The notes under the pieces are model-generated. The model did no database searches. It saw only the letters and a list, made by a program, of their open reading frames with translations, and had not been told where the DNA came from. A stretch of 64,000 nt of DNA. Source: JAXMCK01 sp046349395 (GTDB taxonomy: Bacteria > Pseudomonadota > Alphaproteobacteria > Geminicoccales > Geminicoccaceae). Shown here in pieces: positions 35,185 to 43,876 of this stretch (position 1 is its first letter; each line of letters opens with the position of its first letter). The stretch is from the NCBI GenBank assembly GCA_046349395.1, contig JAXMCK010000004.1, positions 434,001 through 498,000 on the forward strand, given 5' to 3'. The translations under genes were made by a program, and so were the position numbers.

Positions 35185-35823
35185 ATGGCGCTACGCATCG
35201 GCGATGTCGCCCCCGACTTCGAGCAGGAGTCGACCGATGGCCCGATCCGCTTCCACGCGTGGAAAGGCGACAAGTGGGCGATCCTCTTCTCGCACCCCAA
35301 GGACTTTACCCCCGTCTGCACCACCGAGCTCGGCGAGGTGGCGCGCCTGAAGCCCGAGTTCGAGAAGCGCAACACGAAGGTGGTCGGCCTCTCCGTCGAT
35401 CCTCTCGACGATCACCGCCGCTGGGTCGGCGACATCGCCGAGACGCAGGGCCACGCGCTCAACTTCCCGCTGCTGGCCGATGCCGACCGCAAGGTGAGTC
35501 TGCTCTACGACATGATCCACCCGAACGCCTCGGACAGCTTCACCGTGCGCTCGGTGTTCATCATCGACCCGAACAACAAGGTGCGCCTCATCATCACCTA
35601 CCCGGCACCGACGGGCCGCAACTTCGCCGAGATCCTCCGCGCGCTCGATGCGCTGCAACTGACCGACGGCTACAGCGTGGCCACGCCGGTGAACTGGAAG
35701 GACGGCGACGACTGCATCATCGTGCCCTCGCTGACCGATCCCGAGGTCATGAAGCAGAAGTTCCCGAAGGGCTGGAAGGAGCTGAAGCCTTATCTGCGGG
35801 TGACGCCCCAGCCGAACCGTTGA
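35185..35823 (+). CDS. 1-Cys peroxiredoxin (Prx6 type)
   Basis: A 212-residue cytoplasmic thiol peroxidase. The peroxidatic cysteine is in SHPKDFTPVCTTELGEVARL (the PVCTTE form of Prx6). FIIDPNNKVRLIITYPAPTGRNFAEILRALDALQ is the conserved C-terminal part. No resolving cysteine of the 2-Cys type is visible. It reduces H2O2 and alkyl hydroperoxides. The stop overlaps the TTG start of the GNAT gene. Confidence 0.93.
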   Translation: MALRIGDVAPDFEQESTDGPIRFHAWKGDKWAILFSHPKDFTPVCTTELGEVARLKPEFEKRNTKVVGLSVDPLDDHRRWVGDIAETQGHALNFPLLADADRKVSLLYDMIHPNASDSFTVRSVFIIDPNNKVRLIITYPAPTGRNFAEILRALDALQLTDGYSVATPVNWKDGDDCIIVPSLTDPEVMKQKFPKGWKELKPYLRVTPQPNR

Positions 35824-36266
35824 GCCAGCCGACCCTGCGTCGGGTCGGGAGGGATGATCTTCCCCTCCTGATCGAGCTGGCCCGTGCCTTCCGCGCGGAG
35901 GACGGCCACCCGCTCCGTCCCGAGGGCGAGCGGGCGCTGGCCGAAGTGTGCGCCGGCGAGCCGCTAGCGCGGGGCTACCTCATCGAGGTCGAGGGCCGCA
36001 CGGTCGGCTACACGGTCCTGGGCCTCGGTTTCGGCATCGAGTTCGGCGGTCGCGACGTCTTCGTGGACGATCTCTACATCGTCCCCGAAGCGCGCGGGCG
36101 TGGCCTCGGCAAGGCGGTCATGACCTTGCTCGAGACCGAGGCGCGCGGACTGGGTGCGAAGGCGATGCACCTCGTCGTCGATCCGGAGAATGCCCCGGCC
36201 CGCGCGGTCTACAGTCGTGCCGGCTTCGAGGGATCCCACTGGCTCCTGATGTCGCGGCGGCTCTGA
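35820..36266 (+). CDS. GNAT family N-acetyltransferase
   Basis: About 148 residues from a TTG that overlaps the peroxiredoxin stop (TTGA). The acetyl-CoA-binding motif A is seen in VDDLYIVPEARGRGLGKAVMTLLETEARGLGAKAMHLVVDPENAPARAVYSRAGF. Such enzymes acetylate amines, amino acids or proteins; substrate unknown. It is co-transcribed with the peroxiredoxin by overlap, and converges with the FAD oxidase four bases after its stop. Confidence 0.8.
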   Translation: MSQPTLRRVGRDDLPLLIELARAFRAEDGHPLRPEGERALAEVCAGEPLARGYLIEVEGRTVGYTVLGLGFGIEFGGRDVFVDDLYIVPEARGRGLGKAVMTLLETEARGLGAKAMHLVVDPENAPARAVYSRAGFEGSHWLLMSRRL

Positions 36267-36270
36267 GCGC

Positions 36271-37620
36271 TCAGAGCACCTCGTCCTTGAAGCGATAGCC
36301 GGCATAGGCCGCCTTCAGGGCCAGCATGCGCGTACCCGGCAGTGGGAACCGCGGCGGCGGCGTCAGGAACGGCGCCGGCAACGGTGGATCGGGCTCCTTG
36401 CCGGCGAGCAGCGCTGCCGCCGCCTTGCCGAACAGCGTGCCGAAGGAGACCCCGCTGCCGTGATAGGCCATGCCGGCGAGCGTGCTCCGCCGATCGTCGA
36501 GCCAGCCCAGATGGGGCATGAAGTCCCGTGCCAGGCAGACGAGGCCCCACCAGGCATAGTCGGTCCCGACCTCCTTCCAGGCCGGGAACTTCTCCCCGAG
36601 CCGCCGCCGCATCCAGGCGATCCGCTCCTGGAACGCCGCGGGCGACGCGTCCGTGCCGCCGCGTGCACCGAACAGCAGCCGCCCGTCCCGCAGAAGGCGG
36701 ATATAGAACAGCAGGTTGCGTGTATCGGCGATCAGCGCCGGCTTGCTCCAGTGCGCCGCCCGCTCCGCCTCGGTCAGCGGCCGCGTCACGACAATCGCCG
36801 AGAGTGCCGGCAAGACGCGGCCAGCGAGATCGCCATCCAGACCTTCCGGCGTGTAGCCGTTGGTGGCGACCAGCACGCGGCCCGCCCGCACAGTCCCGCC
36901 CGGCGTGACGAGCCGATGCCCTTCGCCGTCCTGCTCCCATCTGGTGACCGGACTGTGCGGATAGACCTTCGCCCCATGTCGGACGGCAGCGCCGGCGAGG
37001 CCGCGCACCCAGCGCATCGGGTGCAGGCCGAAATAGTGCGGCACGACCAGGGCCCCGTAGGCTTCCGGCGCCCGCAGCAGCCGCTCCTCCAGCTCGGGCT
37101 GGCGCAGCAATTCCCACTTCTCGCCGAACATCCGCTGCACCATCGCCTGCTTGCTCTGCAGCTCGATCCAGCGCGAGGGCTTGTGGGCCACATAGTACTC
37201 GGCGTCGCCCGTCGGCTCGACGTCGATCTGCTCCTCCTGCGTGATCTGCCGGACGAGGGCGACCGCACCTTTCTGGGCGTTGAAGTAGCGGCGGGCCGCG
37301 TCGCCCCCGTAGCTCTGGGCCATCTCGCCATAGCCGAGCTTGCTGCCGCCCATCCCGCAGAAGCCGCCATTGCGGCCCGAGGCACCCCAGCCGATCGCAC
37401 CGGCCTCCAGCACCACCGCCTGGATGCCGTGCTCGCGCGCCAGATGGTAGGCGGCCGACAGGCCGGTATAGCCGCCGCCGATGACGGCAACCTCGGCAGA
37501 CATATCGGCGTTCAGGGGACTCAGCCCCAGCGTGTCGGGCCCTGCCGTCGCCTCCCAGTAGCTGCCGACCGGCACCGTGCGGTCGTAGTGGCGGACGTCG
37601 TAGAGAGAGGTTTCGAGCAT
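36271..37620 (-). CDS. FAD-dependent amine oxidoreductase (PuuB/DAO family)
   Basis: A 449-residue flavoprotein of the D-amino-acid oxidase family, like gamma-glutamylputrescine oxidase. It begins SYWEATAGPDT, and the FAD-binding motif VAVIGGGYTGLSAAYHLAREHG is near residue 43. GWGASGRNGGFCGMGGSK is typical of PuuB relatives. The C-terminal part, LAGMAYHGSGVSFGTLFGKAAAALLAGKEPDPPLPA, closes the flavin site. It oxidises a secondary or primary amine with H2O2 release. It is divergent from the biotin-ligase-like gene. Confidence 0.88.
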   Translation of the reverse strand: MLETSLYDVRHYDRTVPVGSYWEATAGPDTLGLSPLNADMSAEVAVIGGGYTGLSAAYHLAREHGIQAVVLEAGAIGWGASGRNGGFCGMGGSKLGYGEMAQSYGGDAARRYFNAQKGAVALVRQITQEEQIDVEPTGDAEYYVAHKPSRWIELQSKQAMVQRMFGEKWELLRQPELEERLLRAPEAYGALVVPHYFGLHPMRWVRGLAGAAVRHGAKVYPHSPVTRWEQDGEGHRLVTPGGTVRAGRVLVATNGYTPEGLDGDLAGRVLPALSAIVVTRPLTEAERAAHWSKPALIADTRNLLFYIRLLRDGRLLFGARGGTDASPAAFQERIAWMRRRLGEKFPAWKEVGTDYAWWGLVCLARDFMPHLGWLDDRRSTLAGMAYHGSGVSFGTLFGKAAAALLAGKEPDPPLPAPFLTPPPRFPLPGTRMLALKAAYAGYRFKDEVL

Positions 37621-37716
37621 GGGTCGTCCGCGATGGGCTGCTGGCCGCCGGAACCTAGGGCCGCTAGATATCGTCGGCCAGTCGGCTTCTCCTCATCCCA
37701 CCCCTTCCCGGTCGCG

Positions 37717-38331
37717 ATGTCCGCTCCCTTACTCCCGCCTGCCTTTTCCCTCGTCACGCTCGATCCCGAATCGGGCGCCTTCGCGCGCGCCGTGCGGGCC
37801 GCTCCCCGGGGCACGGCCGAGGGTACCGTCTACTGGACGAACCGGGAGGACCGGCTCGAGATCGCCTTCATTCTCGAGCCCGAAACCGATCACGGGCGGA
37901 CGCTCGAGACCGCGCATGCCATGACGGTGGCCGTGGGCGACGCCCTCGCCGAGCTTCTGCCCGCAGGCGCCCAGCTGACCTTCGCCTGGCCGACGCACGT
38001 GCTGCTCGGGCGGACGCGGCTCGGTCGCACAAGGGTTGCCGAAGCACCCTCGATCGCCAGCCTGCCGCCGCCCTGGCTGGTTCTGGGAGTGGAGATCCGC
38101 ACATCGATGCTGCCGGGCGTCGCCGCTACGGACCTTGCGCAAGCCATTGGCGAGCACTTCCTCGTCGAGTTGCGGCGCCTACGGGAACAGGGATTCGCGC
38201 CGATCCGGGAGCGCTGGAACGCCCGCACCCGCGCCGCTGTCGGTGGGCATGAACGCGGTCTCGACGCGCAGGGGCGACCGCTGGGCGGCGGCCGGGTAGA
38301 AGACGCCCGGAACCCGGCGATGACGGACTGA
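37717..38331 (+). CDS. Biotin/lipoate protein ligase-like protein (DUF4444-type)
   Basis: A 204-residue protein resembling the BPL/LplA/LipB fold seen in alphaproteobacteria. It starts PPAFSLVTLDPESGAFARAVRAA, with GTVYWTNREDRLEIAFILEPE. The middle has LTFAWPTHVLLGRTRLGRTRVAEAP and LVLGVEIRTS. The end, a short SH3-like tail with HERGLDAQGRPLGGGRVEDAR, matches DUF4444. The GRGRxG biotin-binding motif is absent, so enzymatic activity is uncertain. The ATG at 37717 follows the point where homology starts. Confidence 0.65.
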   Translation: MSAPLLPPAFSLVTLDPESGAFARAVRAAPRGTAEGTVYWTNREDRLEIAFILEPETDHGRTLETAHAMTVAVGDALAELLPAGAQLTFAWPTHVLLGRTRLGRTRVAEAPSIASLPPPWLVLGVEIRTSMLPGVAATDLAQAIGEHFLVELRRLREQGFAPIRERWNARTRAAVGGHERGLDAQGRPLGGGRVEDARNPAMTD

Positions 38332-38428
38332 CAGAACGTGCGGACGAGGCTGCCATGGACGTGAACATGCCCGAGATGGGCCCGAGAGGGTCGGACGCGC
38401 CAAGCCAGCGCCAGGTCGAGGAACGCCG

Positions 38429-39088
38429 ATGACGGGCACCGTACTCGTCACGGGTGCCAACCGCGGCATCGGCCAGGGCTTCGTCGCGGCCTATGCGGCA
38501 GGCGGTTGGACGGCCATCGGCACGGCCCGCCGGCCCGAGCCGGGCAGCGACCTCCTCCCGCTCGACGTCGCCGATCCGCACTCCATCGCGGCTCTCGCCT
38601 CCCGCCTCGACGGTCGCCCGATCGATCTCCTGATCAACAATGCCGGCCTGTTCGGGCCGCGCGACGGCCGCATCGGCCAGATCGACTACGCGGCGTGGCA
38701 GGAGGTGATCGAGACGAACCTGTACGGCCCGGTGCGCGTCACGGAAGCGCTGCTGCCGAACCTGCGGGCCGCGCGGGGCCGCAAGATCGTGACCCTCTCC
38801 AGTGCCATGGGCAGCATCGCGCAGAACATGGGCGGCGGGAACGAGATCTACCGCTCGTCGAAGTCCGGCATGAACGCCGCCATGCGCAGCGTCGCCATGG
38901 ACCTCCGCAGCGACGGCTTCGCCGTCGCCGTCATCAGCCCCGGCTGGGTCAAGACCGACATGGGCGGTCCGGGGGCGACCATCGACGTGGCGACGAGTGT
39001 CGCCGGCATGAAGCGCGTGATCGAGCGGCTCTCGCCGTCCAATACGGGCCGCTTCTGGAGCTGGTGCGGCAGCGAGCTTCCCTGGTGA
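38429..39088 (+). CDS. Short-chain dehydrogenase/reductase
   Basis: A 219-residue SDR. The nucleotide-binding motif is VLVTGANRGIGQGFVAAYAAGG, with LLINNAGLFG as the NNAG motif and a catalytic serine in VTLSSAMGS. The tyrosine and lysine lie in YRSSKSGMNAAMRSVAMDL, and PGWVKTDMGGPGA closes the cofactor site. NAD(P) preference and substrate are unknown. It lies between the biotin-ligase-like gene and the convergent epimerase gene. Confidence 0.88.
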   Translation: MTGTVLVTGANRGIGQGFVAAYAAGGWTAIGTARRPEPGSDLLPLDVADPHSIAALASRLDGRPIDLLINNAGLFGPRDGRIGQIDYAAWQEVIETNLYGPVRVTEALLPNLRAARGRKIVTLSSAMGSIAQNMGGGNEIYRSSKSGMNAAMRSVAMDLRSDGFAVAVISPGWVKTDMGGPGATIDVATSVAGMKRVIERLSPSNTGRFWSWCGSELPW

Positions 39089-39946
39089 TCAGGCCACGAC
39101 GGGCCTGAACCGGCACCACGTCCTCAGCGATTCGCCACGCGCAAGCGTCACGAGGCCCGGCAAACCCGGCAGGTGGTGCGCATCGACCGGATGGCTCACC
39201 GGCTCGAAGCAGAAGAAGTCGGCATCGGCCGACGGGCCATAAAGGATGTAGCTGTCGAGGCCTGGATCGGCCTCGATGTCGAGTGCCACTGCGCACTCCG
39301 GCCAGACGATCCTGGCCTTGCCGTCCCAGCCGGTGAAGGCGTTGTTGATCCATGAAGCCGGCAAGACACGTGCGCTGCCGAAGTCCCAGCCCGGGCGCTC
39401 GGCCAGCGGCTCGCACATCGTCGGCAGATGGCGTTCGTCTTCCAGCCAAACGGCCCTCGCCGGGGCCCGCAGCGTCGTTCCGGGCGTGCGCGGAAACCAG
39501 GGATGCAGACCGACACCATAAGGTGCCCGCTCCTCACCGGTGTGGCTGACAGATATCCCCATCTCCAGGGCCGTATCGGTCAGCCGCCACGCGACTTCGG
39601 CACTGTACCGAAAGGGGCCGACCCCGCCGTCGAGGCCCAAGCGAACCACCCCTCTATCGGCGTGGAGCACCTCCCAGGAGCGCTGCCACGCGTCGCCATG
39701 GATGGGACATGGCTCGCCCGGAAGGTTGGCCGGCAGAGGGTGAAGGCGTCCGTCGATTTCGATCCCGCCGCCGGAGATGCGGTTCGACCAGGGGATCAGC
39801 AGACAGCAGGCGAGCGTCGTCGGGTCGGCAGCCTTGCCGTCCCAAGGCCGCATCAGCGGCACACCGCGCCAGTCGAAGCGGGCGAGGCCGGCGCCGATCT
39901 CGGGAACGACGACGGCCCGCAGGTCGCCGGCGGAAAGCTCGATCAC
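39089..39946 (-). CDS. Aldose 1-epimerase family protein
   Basis: A 285-residue mutarotase-fold protein. Family elements are LLIPWSNRISGGGIEIDGRLHPL and CPIHGDAWQRSWEV with a catalytic histidine. A second histidine lies in YGVGLHPWFPR, and a glutamate in FFCFEPVSHPVDAHHLPGLPGLVTLARGESL. It interconverts sugar anomers before oxidation. The GTG at 39946 overlaps the stop of the dehydratase gene upstream (GTGA). It is the last gene of the oxidative sugar locus. Confidence 0.88.
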   Translation of the reverse strand: MIELSAGDLRAVVVPEIGAGLARFDWRGVPLMRPWDGKAADPTTLACCLLIPWSNRISGGGIEIDGRLHPLPANLPGEPCPIHGDAWQRSWEVLHADRGVVRLGLDGGVGPFRYSAEVAWRLTDTALEMGISVSHTGEERAPYGVGLHPWFPRTPGTTLRAPARAVWLEDERHLPTMCEPLAERPGWDFGSARVLPASWINNAFTGWDGKARIVWPECAVALDIEADPGLDSYILYGPSADADFFCFEPVSHPVDAHHLPGLPGLVTLARGESLRTWCRFRPVVA

Positions 39947-41145
39947 TCGGGCCTGCTGGTCCGGATCACGGCATCCTTCCGGCGGTCGATGTCGGGCAGC
40001 AGGTCGAGGCCCAGCCCGGGACCGGGCGGCGGGGCGATCATGCCGTTCTTCACCTCCGGCAGGGCGGTGACCAGTTCCTTGTACCAGCCCGTGTAGAAGG
40101 CGCGGACCGACTCCTGGATGATGGCGTTCGGCGCATTGCACGAGAGGTGCGTCGAGGCCGCCAGCACGACCGGACCCGTGCAGTCGTGCGGGGCCACCGG
40201 CAAATGATAGGCCTCGGCCATGGTGGCGATCTTCTTCGCTTCCGAGAGGCCGCCGCACCAGGAGAGGTCGAGCATGACGATGCCGACGGCGCGCGCCTCC
40301 ATGATCTCGCGGAAGGACTGCCGGTAGGCCAGCGTCTCGGACGCGCATACCGGCGCCCGGCTGGCGGCGGCATAGCTCACCAGATCGGCGAGGCCGTCCA
40401 TCTTGATCGGGTCCTCGTGCCAGAAGGTGTCGAACTCCTCCAGCGCCCGGGCGATCCGCACAGCGGTCGGCAGGTTCCACATCGAGTGGAACTCGACCAT
40501 GATGTCCATCCTGTTGCCGACGGCCTTCCTGATCTTGCGGAAGGGCTCCAGTGCGGTGTCGAGGTCCGGCCCGGAGATGTAGAGCCCGCCCGAGGCTTCT
40601 GCCGGCGGGTCGAACGGCCAGATCTTCATGCCGGTGATGCCCTGCTCCAGCAGCGAGAGGGCGACCTCGTCGGCGCGGTGCAGGAATCCTTCGAGATCCT
40701 CGTACGGACCGCCCGGCTCCTGCCCCAGGCCCCAGTTCTCGACCTTCTGCAGGCGGGTGTCGCGGATGTACTTGTAGCCGGCGCAGGTATTGTAGGTGCG
40801 CACGTTCTCCCGCGTGCGGCCACCCAGCAGCTGGACCACGGGCTGGTTCGTCGCCTTGCCCCAAAGATCGTAGAGGGCGATGTCGATGGCCGAGGCGGCC
40901 CGCGTCTCCACACCCGTCGAGCGGAAGCCGAGATAGCCGTAGAGCCGCTGCGCGATCCGGTCGATCGCCAGCGCGTCCTCGCCCAGGATGCGCGGTGCCA
41001 CGATCTCGTGCAGGTACGCGGCCACACTCTCGGCCGCCATGAAGGTCTCGCCGAGCCCGTAGAGCCCGTCCTCGCCCCATACCCGCACCCAGAGGATGTT
41101 CGGGAACTCCAGGAGCCGGATCGTGTCGAGCTGGGTGATCTTCAT
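39943..41145 (-). CDS. Mandelate racemase/enolase-family sugar-acid dehydratase
   Basis: A 400-residue enolase-superfamily protein. The catalytic lysine region is GITGMKIWPFD, and metal ligands are expected in MVEFHSMWNL (glutamate), WHEDPIKMDG (glutamate) and PVCASETLAYR (glutamate). The aspartate/histidine pair is seen in IVMLDLSWCGGLSEAKKIA and LPVAPHDCTGPVV. The pattern fits galactonate-, fuconate- or related aldonate dehydratases yielding a 2-keto-3-deoxy acid. The ATG overlaps the stop of the regulator gene (ATGA). Exact substrate unknown. Confidence 0.88.
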   Translation of the reverse strand: MKITQLDTIRLLEFPNILWVRVWGEDGLYGLGETFMAAESVAAYLHEIVAPRILGEDALAIDRIAQRLYGYLGFRSTGVETRAASAIDIALYDLWGKATNQPVVQLLGGRTRENVRTYNTCAGYKYIRDTRLQKVENWGLGQEPGGPYEDLEGFLHRADEVALSLLEQGITGMKIWPFDPPAEASGGLYISGPDLDTALEPFRKIRKAVGNRMDIMVEFHSMWNLPTAVRIARALEEFDTFWHEDPIKMDGLADLVSYAAASRAPVCASETLAYRQSFREIMEARAVGIVMLDLSWCGGLSEAKKIATMAEAYHLPVAPHDCTGPVVLAASTHLSCNAPNAIIQESVRAFYTGWYKELVTALPEVKNGMIAPPPGPGLGLDLLPDIDRRKDAVIRTSRPE

Positions 41146-41873
41146 GCGTCGTCTCCGGCCCGAAAGGCCCGTTCGAGCTCGATCTCGGCTTCCGCGATGA
41201 TGTCGTGCATGGCGGCTTCGGCCGCCGCGGCGTCGCCCGCGCGGATACCCGCCGCCACCCGCTCGTGCATGGCGAGGCCCACCGCGTGCGGGATGAGCGA
41301 GCGCTGCTGCAGGTGGAAGCTGACCTCCAGCACGGCCGTCACTGCGGCTCCGAGGAGATCGAGGAAGGAGTTGCCGCACGCCGCGAACAGCGCACGGTGG
41401 AAGGCGAGGTCGGCGTCGTAGTAGCCCTCGGCCTTGCCCTCGTGCTCGCGCATCCGGCCGAGTGCCGCGTCGATCGCCGCCATCTGCGCCGCAGTCCGGC
41501 GCTGAGCCGCGAGGCGTGCCGCCGGCGGCTCGATCAAGCGCCGCAGCTCGACCAGCTGCCGGGTGACGTCGGGGTCCGGCGTCTCCGCCATCCGCCATGC
41601 CAGCACATCCGGATCGAGCAGGTTCCAGGAATTGGCGGCCCGCACGGCCGTCCCCCGCCGCTGTCGCGTTTCGACAAGGCCCTTGGCGGCCAGAACCTTG
41701 ACGGCTTCCCGCACCGCCGTGCGGCTGGTCCCGAGCTGGTACGCCAGCTCCGACTCGCGCGGCAGCAGCGAGGCGGGTGCCATCTCGCCGCTCAGGATGC
41801 GCCGTGCGAGATGCTCGACGATGCGGCCGTGCACGCCCTTCGACGGGTAGAAGCGTGCCTCGGCATCGGGCAT
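41142..41873 (-). CDS. FadR-type GntR transcriptional regulator
   Basis: A 243-residue repressor. The winged helix covers residues 10-75 (HGRIVEHLARRILSGEMAPASLLPRESELAYQLGTSRTAVREAVKVLAAKGLVETRQRRGTAV). The FCD effector domain follows, with helix pattern LIEPPAARLAAQRRTAAQMAAIDAAL, histidines in DLAFHRALFAACGN and DIIAEAEIELERAF. FCD domains bind sugar acids, often with a metal. It sits inside the oxidative sugar operon between the SDR and dehydratase genes, and so is the likely regulator of this locus. Confidence 0.9.
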   Translation of the reverse strand: MPDAEARFYPSKGVHGRIVEHLARRILSGEMAPASLLPRESELAYQLGTSRTAVREAVKVLAAKGLVETRQRRGTAVRAANSWNLLDPDVLAWRMAETPDPDVTRQLVELRRLIEPPAARLAAQRRTAAQMAAIDAALGRMREHEGKAEGYYDADLAFHRALFAACGNSFLDLLGAAVTAVLEVSFHLQQRSLIPHAVGLAMHERVAAGIRAGDAAAAEAAMHDIIAEAEIELERAFRAGDDA

Positions 41874-41877
41874 CGGC

Positions 41878-42636
41878 TCAGTGCATCCACCAGCCGCCGT
41901 CGACGCTCAGATTCTGCCCGGTGATGAAGCGCGCCCGGTCGGAGATGAGGAACATGATCGCTTCCGCGATGTCCTCGGGCGAGCCCCGATACTTGAGCGC
42001 CTGATGGTCGACCAGGAACTTGACGTAGGTCTCGAGCTGGTCGGCCCAGACCTCCCGCTCGAGGGCGGTGGGGATCGCACCAGGGCTCACCGCATTGACG
42101 CGGATGTTGAACTTGCCGAGTTCCCGCGCCATCGCCCGGGTCAGCGCCAGCAGCGTGCCCTTCGACGCGACGTAGGAGGTGAAGTCGCCCCAGCCGCCGT
42201 TCAGGGTCACCGAGCAGATGTTGATGATTTGGCCCCAGCCTTTGCGCTTCATCGACGGCACGCAGGCCATGGCCATGGCCACGGCCGCCGTTGCGTTGAC
42301 GTCCTGGACCTTCTGCCACTCGGCGAGGTCGTAGCCGTCGATCGGCTTCAGCGGATTGATGGCCGCATTGTTGACGACGATATCGATGCCGCCAGCCTCA
42401 GCATCGAGCCGGCTCGCGAGCGCCTTCGAGGCCTCGGGATCGGCGAGGTCGCAATGGACGAAGCGGACGTCGCCGGCACCGACTGGCAGCGTGCGCTTGA
42501 TCTTGTCGGCTTCCTCCTCGCCCTTGACGTCGAGCATGAGGACGTTGGCGCCGGCCAGAGCCAGTGCCGTCGTCTCGGCGACCCCCAGGCCACCCGTCGC
42601 ACCCGTAACGAGTGCGGTCCTGCCCTTGTGTTCCAT
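41878..42636 (-). CDS. SDR family sugar dehydrogenase
   Basis: A 252-residue classical SDR. TALVTGATGGLGVAETTALALAGANVLMLDVKG binds the cofactor, with the acidic D at the end of beta-2 pointing to NAD. The NNAAINP stretch stands in for NNAG; catalytic Ser lies in INICSVTLNGGWGDFTSYVASKGTLLALTRAMA with Y-x-x-x-K. It ends DRARFITGQNLSVDGGWWMH. In context it probably oxidises the imported aldose to its lactone, feeding the SMP-30 lactonase and the dehydratases. Confidence 0.88.
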   Translation of the reverse strand: MEHKGRTALVTGATGGLGVAETTALALAGANVLMLDVKGEEEADKIKRTLPVGAGDVRFVHCDLADPEASKALASRLDAEAGGIDIVVNNAAINPLKPIDGYDLAEWQKVQDVNATAAVAMAMACVPSMKRKGWGQIINICSVTLNGGWGDFTSYVASKGTLLALTRAMARELGKFNIRVNAVSPGAIPTALEREVWADQLETYVKFLVDHQALKYRGSPEDIAEAIMFLISDRARFITGQNLSVDGGWWMH

Positions 42637-42639
42637 GGC

Positions 42640-43866
42640 TCAATCTCCTCGGCTGTCGGCGAGCTTGCCCAGGCGCTGCACGATCGCCTCGGCGGCGGTG
42701 CGCGGGGTCCAGCGCTTCAGCAGCAGTTCGTGCGTGATGTCACCGACGATCGTGCAGGCCTCGATGCCGAGATCGCCGAAGGGCCGCTCCTCGCGCGCGA
42801 TGGCGCGGCCGGCGCGCACGGTGGAGAGCATGTCGTCGCGGAAGTGGCGGTCGAACTCGGCACTGTAGAGAACCGACAGCGGGGCCGTCTCGATCGCGTT
42901 CGACTTGACCCCGTCCTCCAGCAACTGACGCGGGCTGCAGAGCCACTTCGCCAGTTCCCAGGCCTCCGCCTTGACCGGCGAGGCGTTGGGGATTGCCCAG
43001 AGCGGCGAGTAGAGGTTGGGGGCGCGACGCACCGGGCCAGCCGGGATCAGGGCGATGCCGCTGCGCTCGGCCAGTTCGGGGTTCGTCGCCAGCACGTGGG
43101 CGTACTCCATGCCCACGTCCATGATGATGCCGACCCGACCGCTGGCGAAGGCGCCGCGCATCTCGACGAAGCTGCAGTCCGGCTGGTCCGGGGGTGCCAC
43201 GGCATCCAGGAGGTCGGCGTAGCAGGCCATCGCCGCCACGGTGGCGTCGCTCACCGGATTGGGCCGGCCCGTCTCGTCGAGCCACTTGGCGCCGAAGGAG
43301 CCCAGAAAGCAGCCGATGGTCCAGACCGAGTGTCCGCCGCCGCCGGCACCCCGGGTGAGGAAGCCCCAGAAGTCGCGACCCTCGTCGCGCCGCACGGCCT
43401 CCTGGAGGGTCGTGCCGACCTGCCGAAGCTCGTCCCAGCTCGACGGCACGGGCAGGCCATAGCGCTCCAGGAGGTCCCGCCGGAACATCAGCATGCTGCT
43501 GACATTGACGCAGGGCAGGCCGATGCAGCGTCCTTCGTAGGTCGCTTCCTCGACAGTCTCGGGCGTGTAGTCGGCCAGGGTGACGCCGTCCCGCGCCATC
43601 CACTCGTCGAGTTCCAGCACACGGCCGTCGCGGGCGTAGGCGCGGAGCATGACCTCGTCTATGCAGACGAGATCGAACGGCGGATCGTCATCGCCGAATG
43701 AGCGCGCCATCTGGTCGAACATGTGCTCGATCGTGCCGACGCCGACCCTGTCCCAGGCGAGGTCGACCCCGATGCCGGTGGCCGCCTCGAAGGCCTTCGC
43801 CGCCGCCGGTAGGTTCTGGAACGGCAGCCAGTCTTCCTGATAGATCCGAACCCGGCGCGCCGCCAT
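42640..43866 (-). CDS. Family 1 extracellular-type solute-binding protein lacking a signal peptide
   Basis: A 408-residue protein with a family 1 carbohydrate binding-protein fold (RIYQEDWLPFQNLPAAAKAFEAATGIGVDLAWDRVG, SMLMFRRDLLERYGLPVPSSWDEL, FASGRVGIIMDVGMEYAHV, NLYSPLWAIPNASPVKAEAWELAKWL). It starts directly at the mature fold (MAARRVRIYQ) with no hydrophobic leader. The stop of the ATPase gene is only ten bases upstream, leaving no room for one. It may act in the cytoplasm as a sensor, or be a degraded transporter component. No matching MalF/MalG permeases are adjacent. Confidence 0.75.
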   Translation of the reverse strand: MAARRVRIYQEDWLPFQNLPAAAKAFEAATGIGVDLAWDRVGVGTIEHMFDQMARSFGDDDPPFDLVCIDEVMLRAYARDGRVLELDEWMARDGVTLADYTPETVEEATYEGRCIGLPCVNVSSMLMFRRDLLERYGLPVPSSWDELRQVGTTLQEAVRRDEGRDFWGFLTRGAGGGGHSVWTIGCFLGSFGAKWLDETGRPNPVSDATVAAMACYADLLDAVAPPDQPDCSFVEMRGAFASGRVGIIMDVGMEYAHVLATNPELAERSGIALIPAGPVRRAPNLYSPLWAIPNASPVKAEAWELAKWLCSPRQLLEDGVKSNAIETAPLSVLYSAEFDRHFRDDMLSTVRAGRAIAREERPFGDLGIEACTIVGDITHELLLKRWTPRTAAEAIVQRLGKLADSRGD

Positions 43867-43876
43867 CGTCCGGTCC

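Noticed and set aside
31999..35823. A 1274-codon plus-strand open frame spanning the peptide-binding-protein and amidase genes into peroxiredoxin
   Set aside because: Its first part is the reverse reading of two clear genes (DppA-like and amidase), with no family features of its own. Only the last 212 codons are real (peroxiredoxin).
36460..37716. Long plus-strand frame opposite the FAD oxidase
   Set aside because: Antisense shadow; only the part from 37717 matches a known family.
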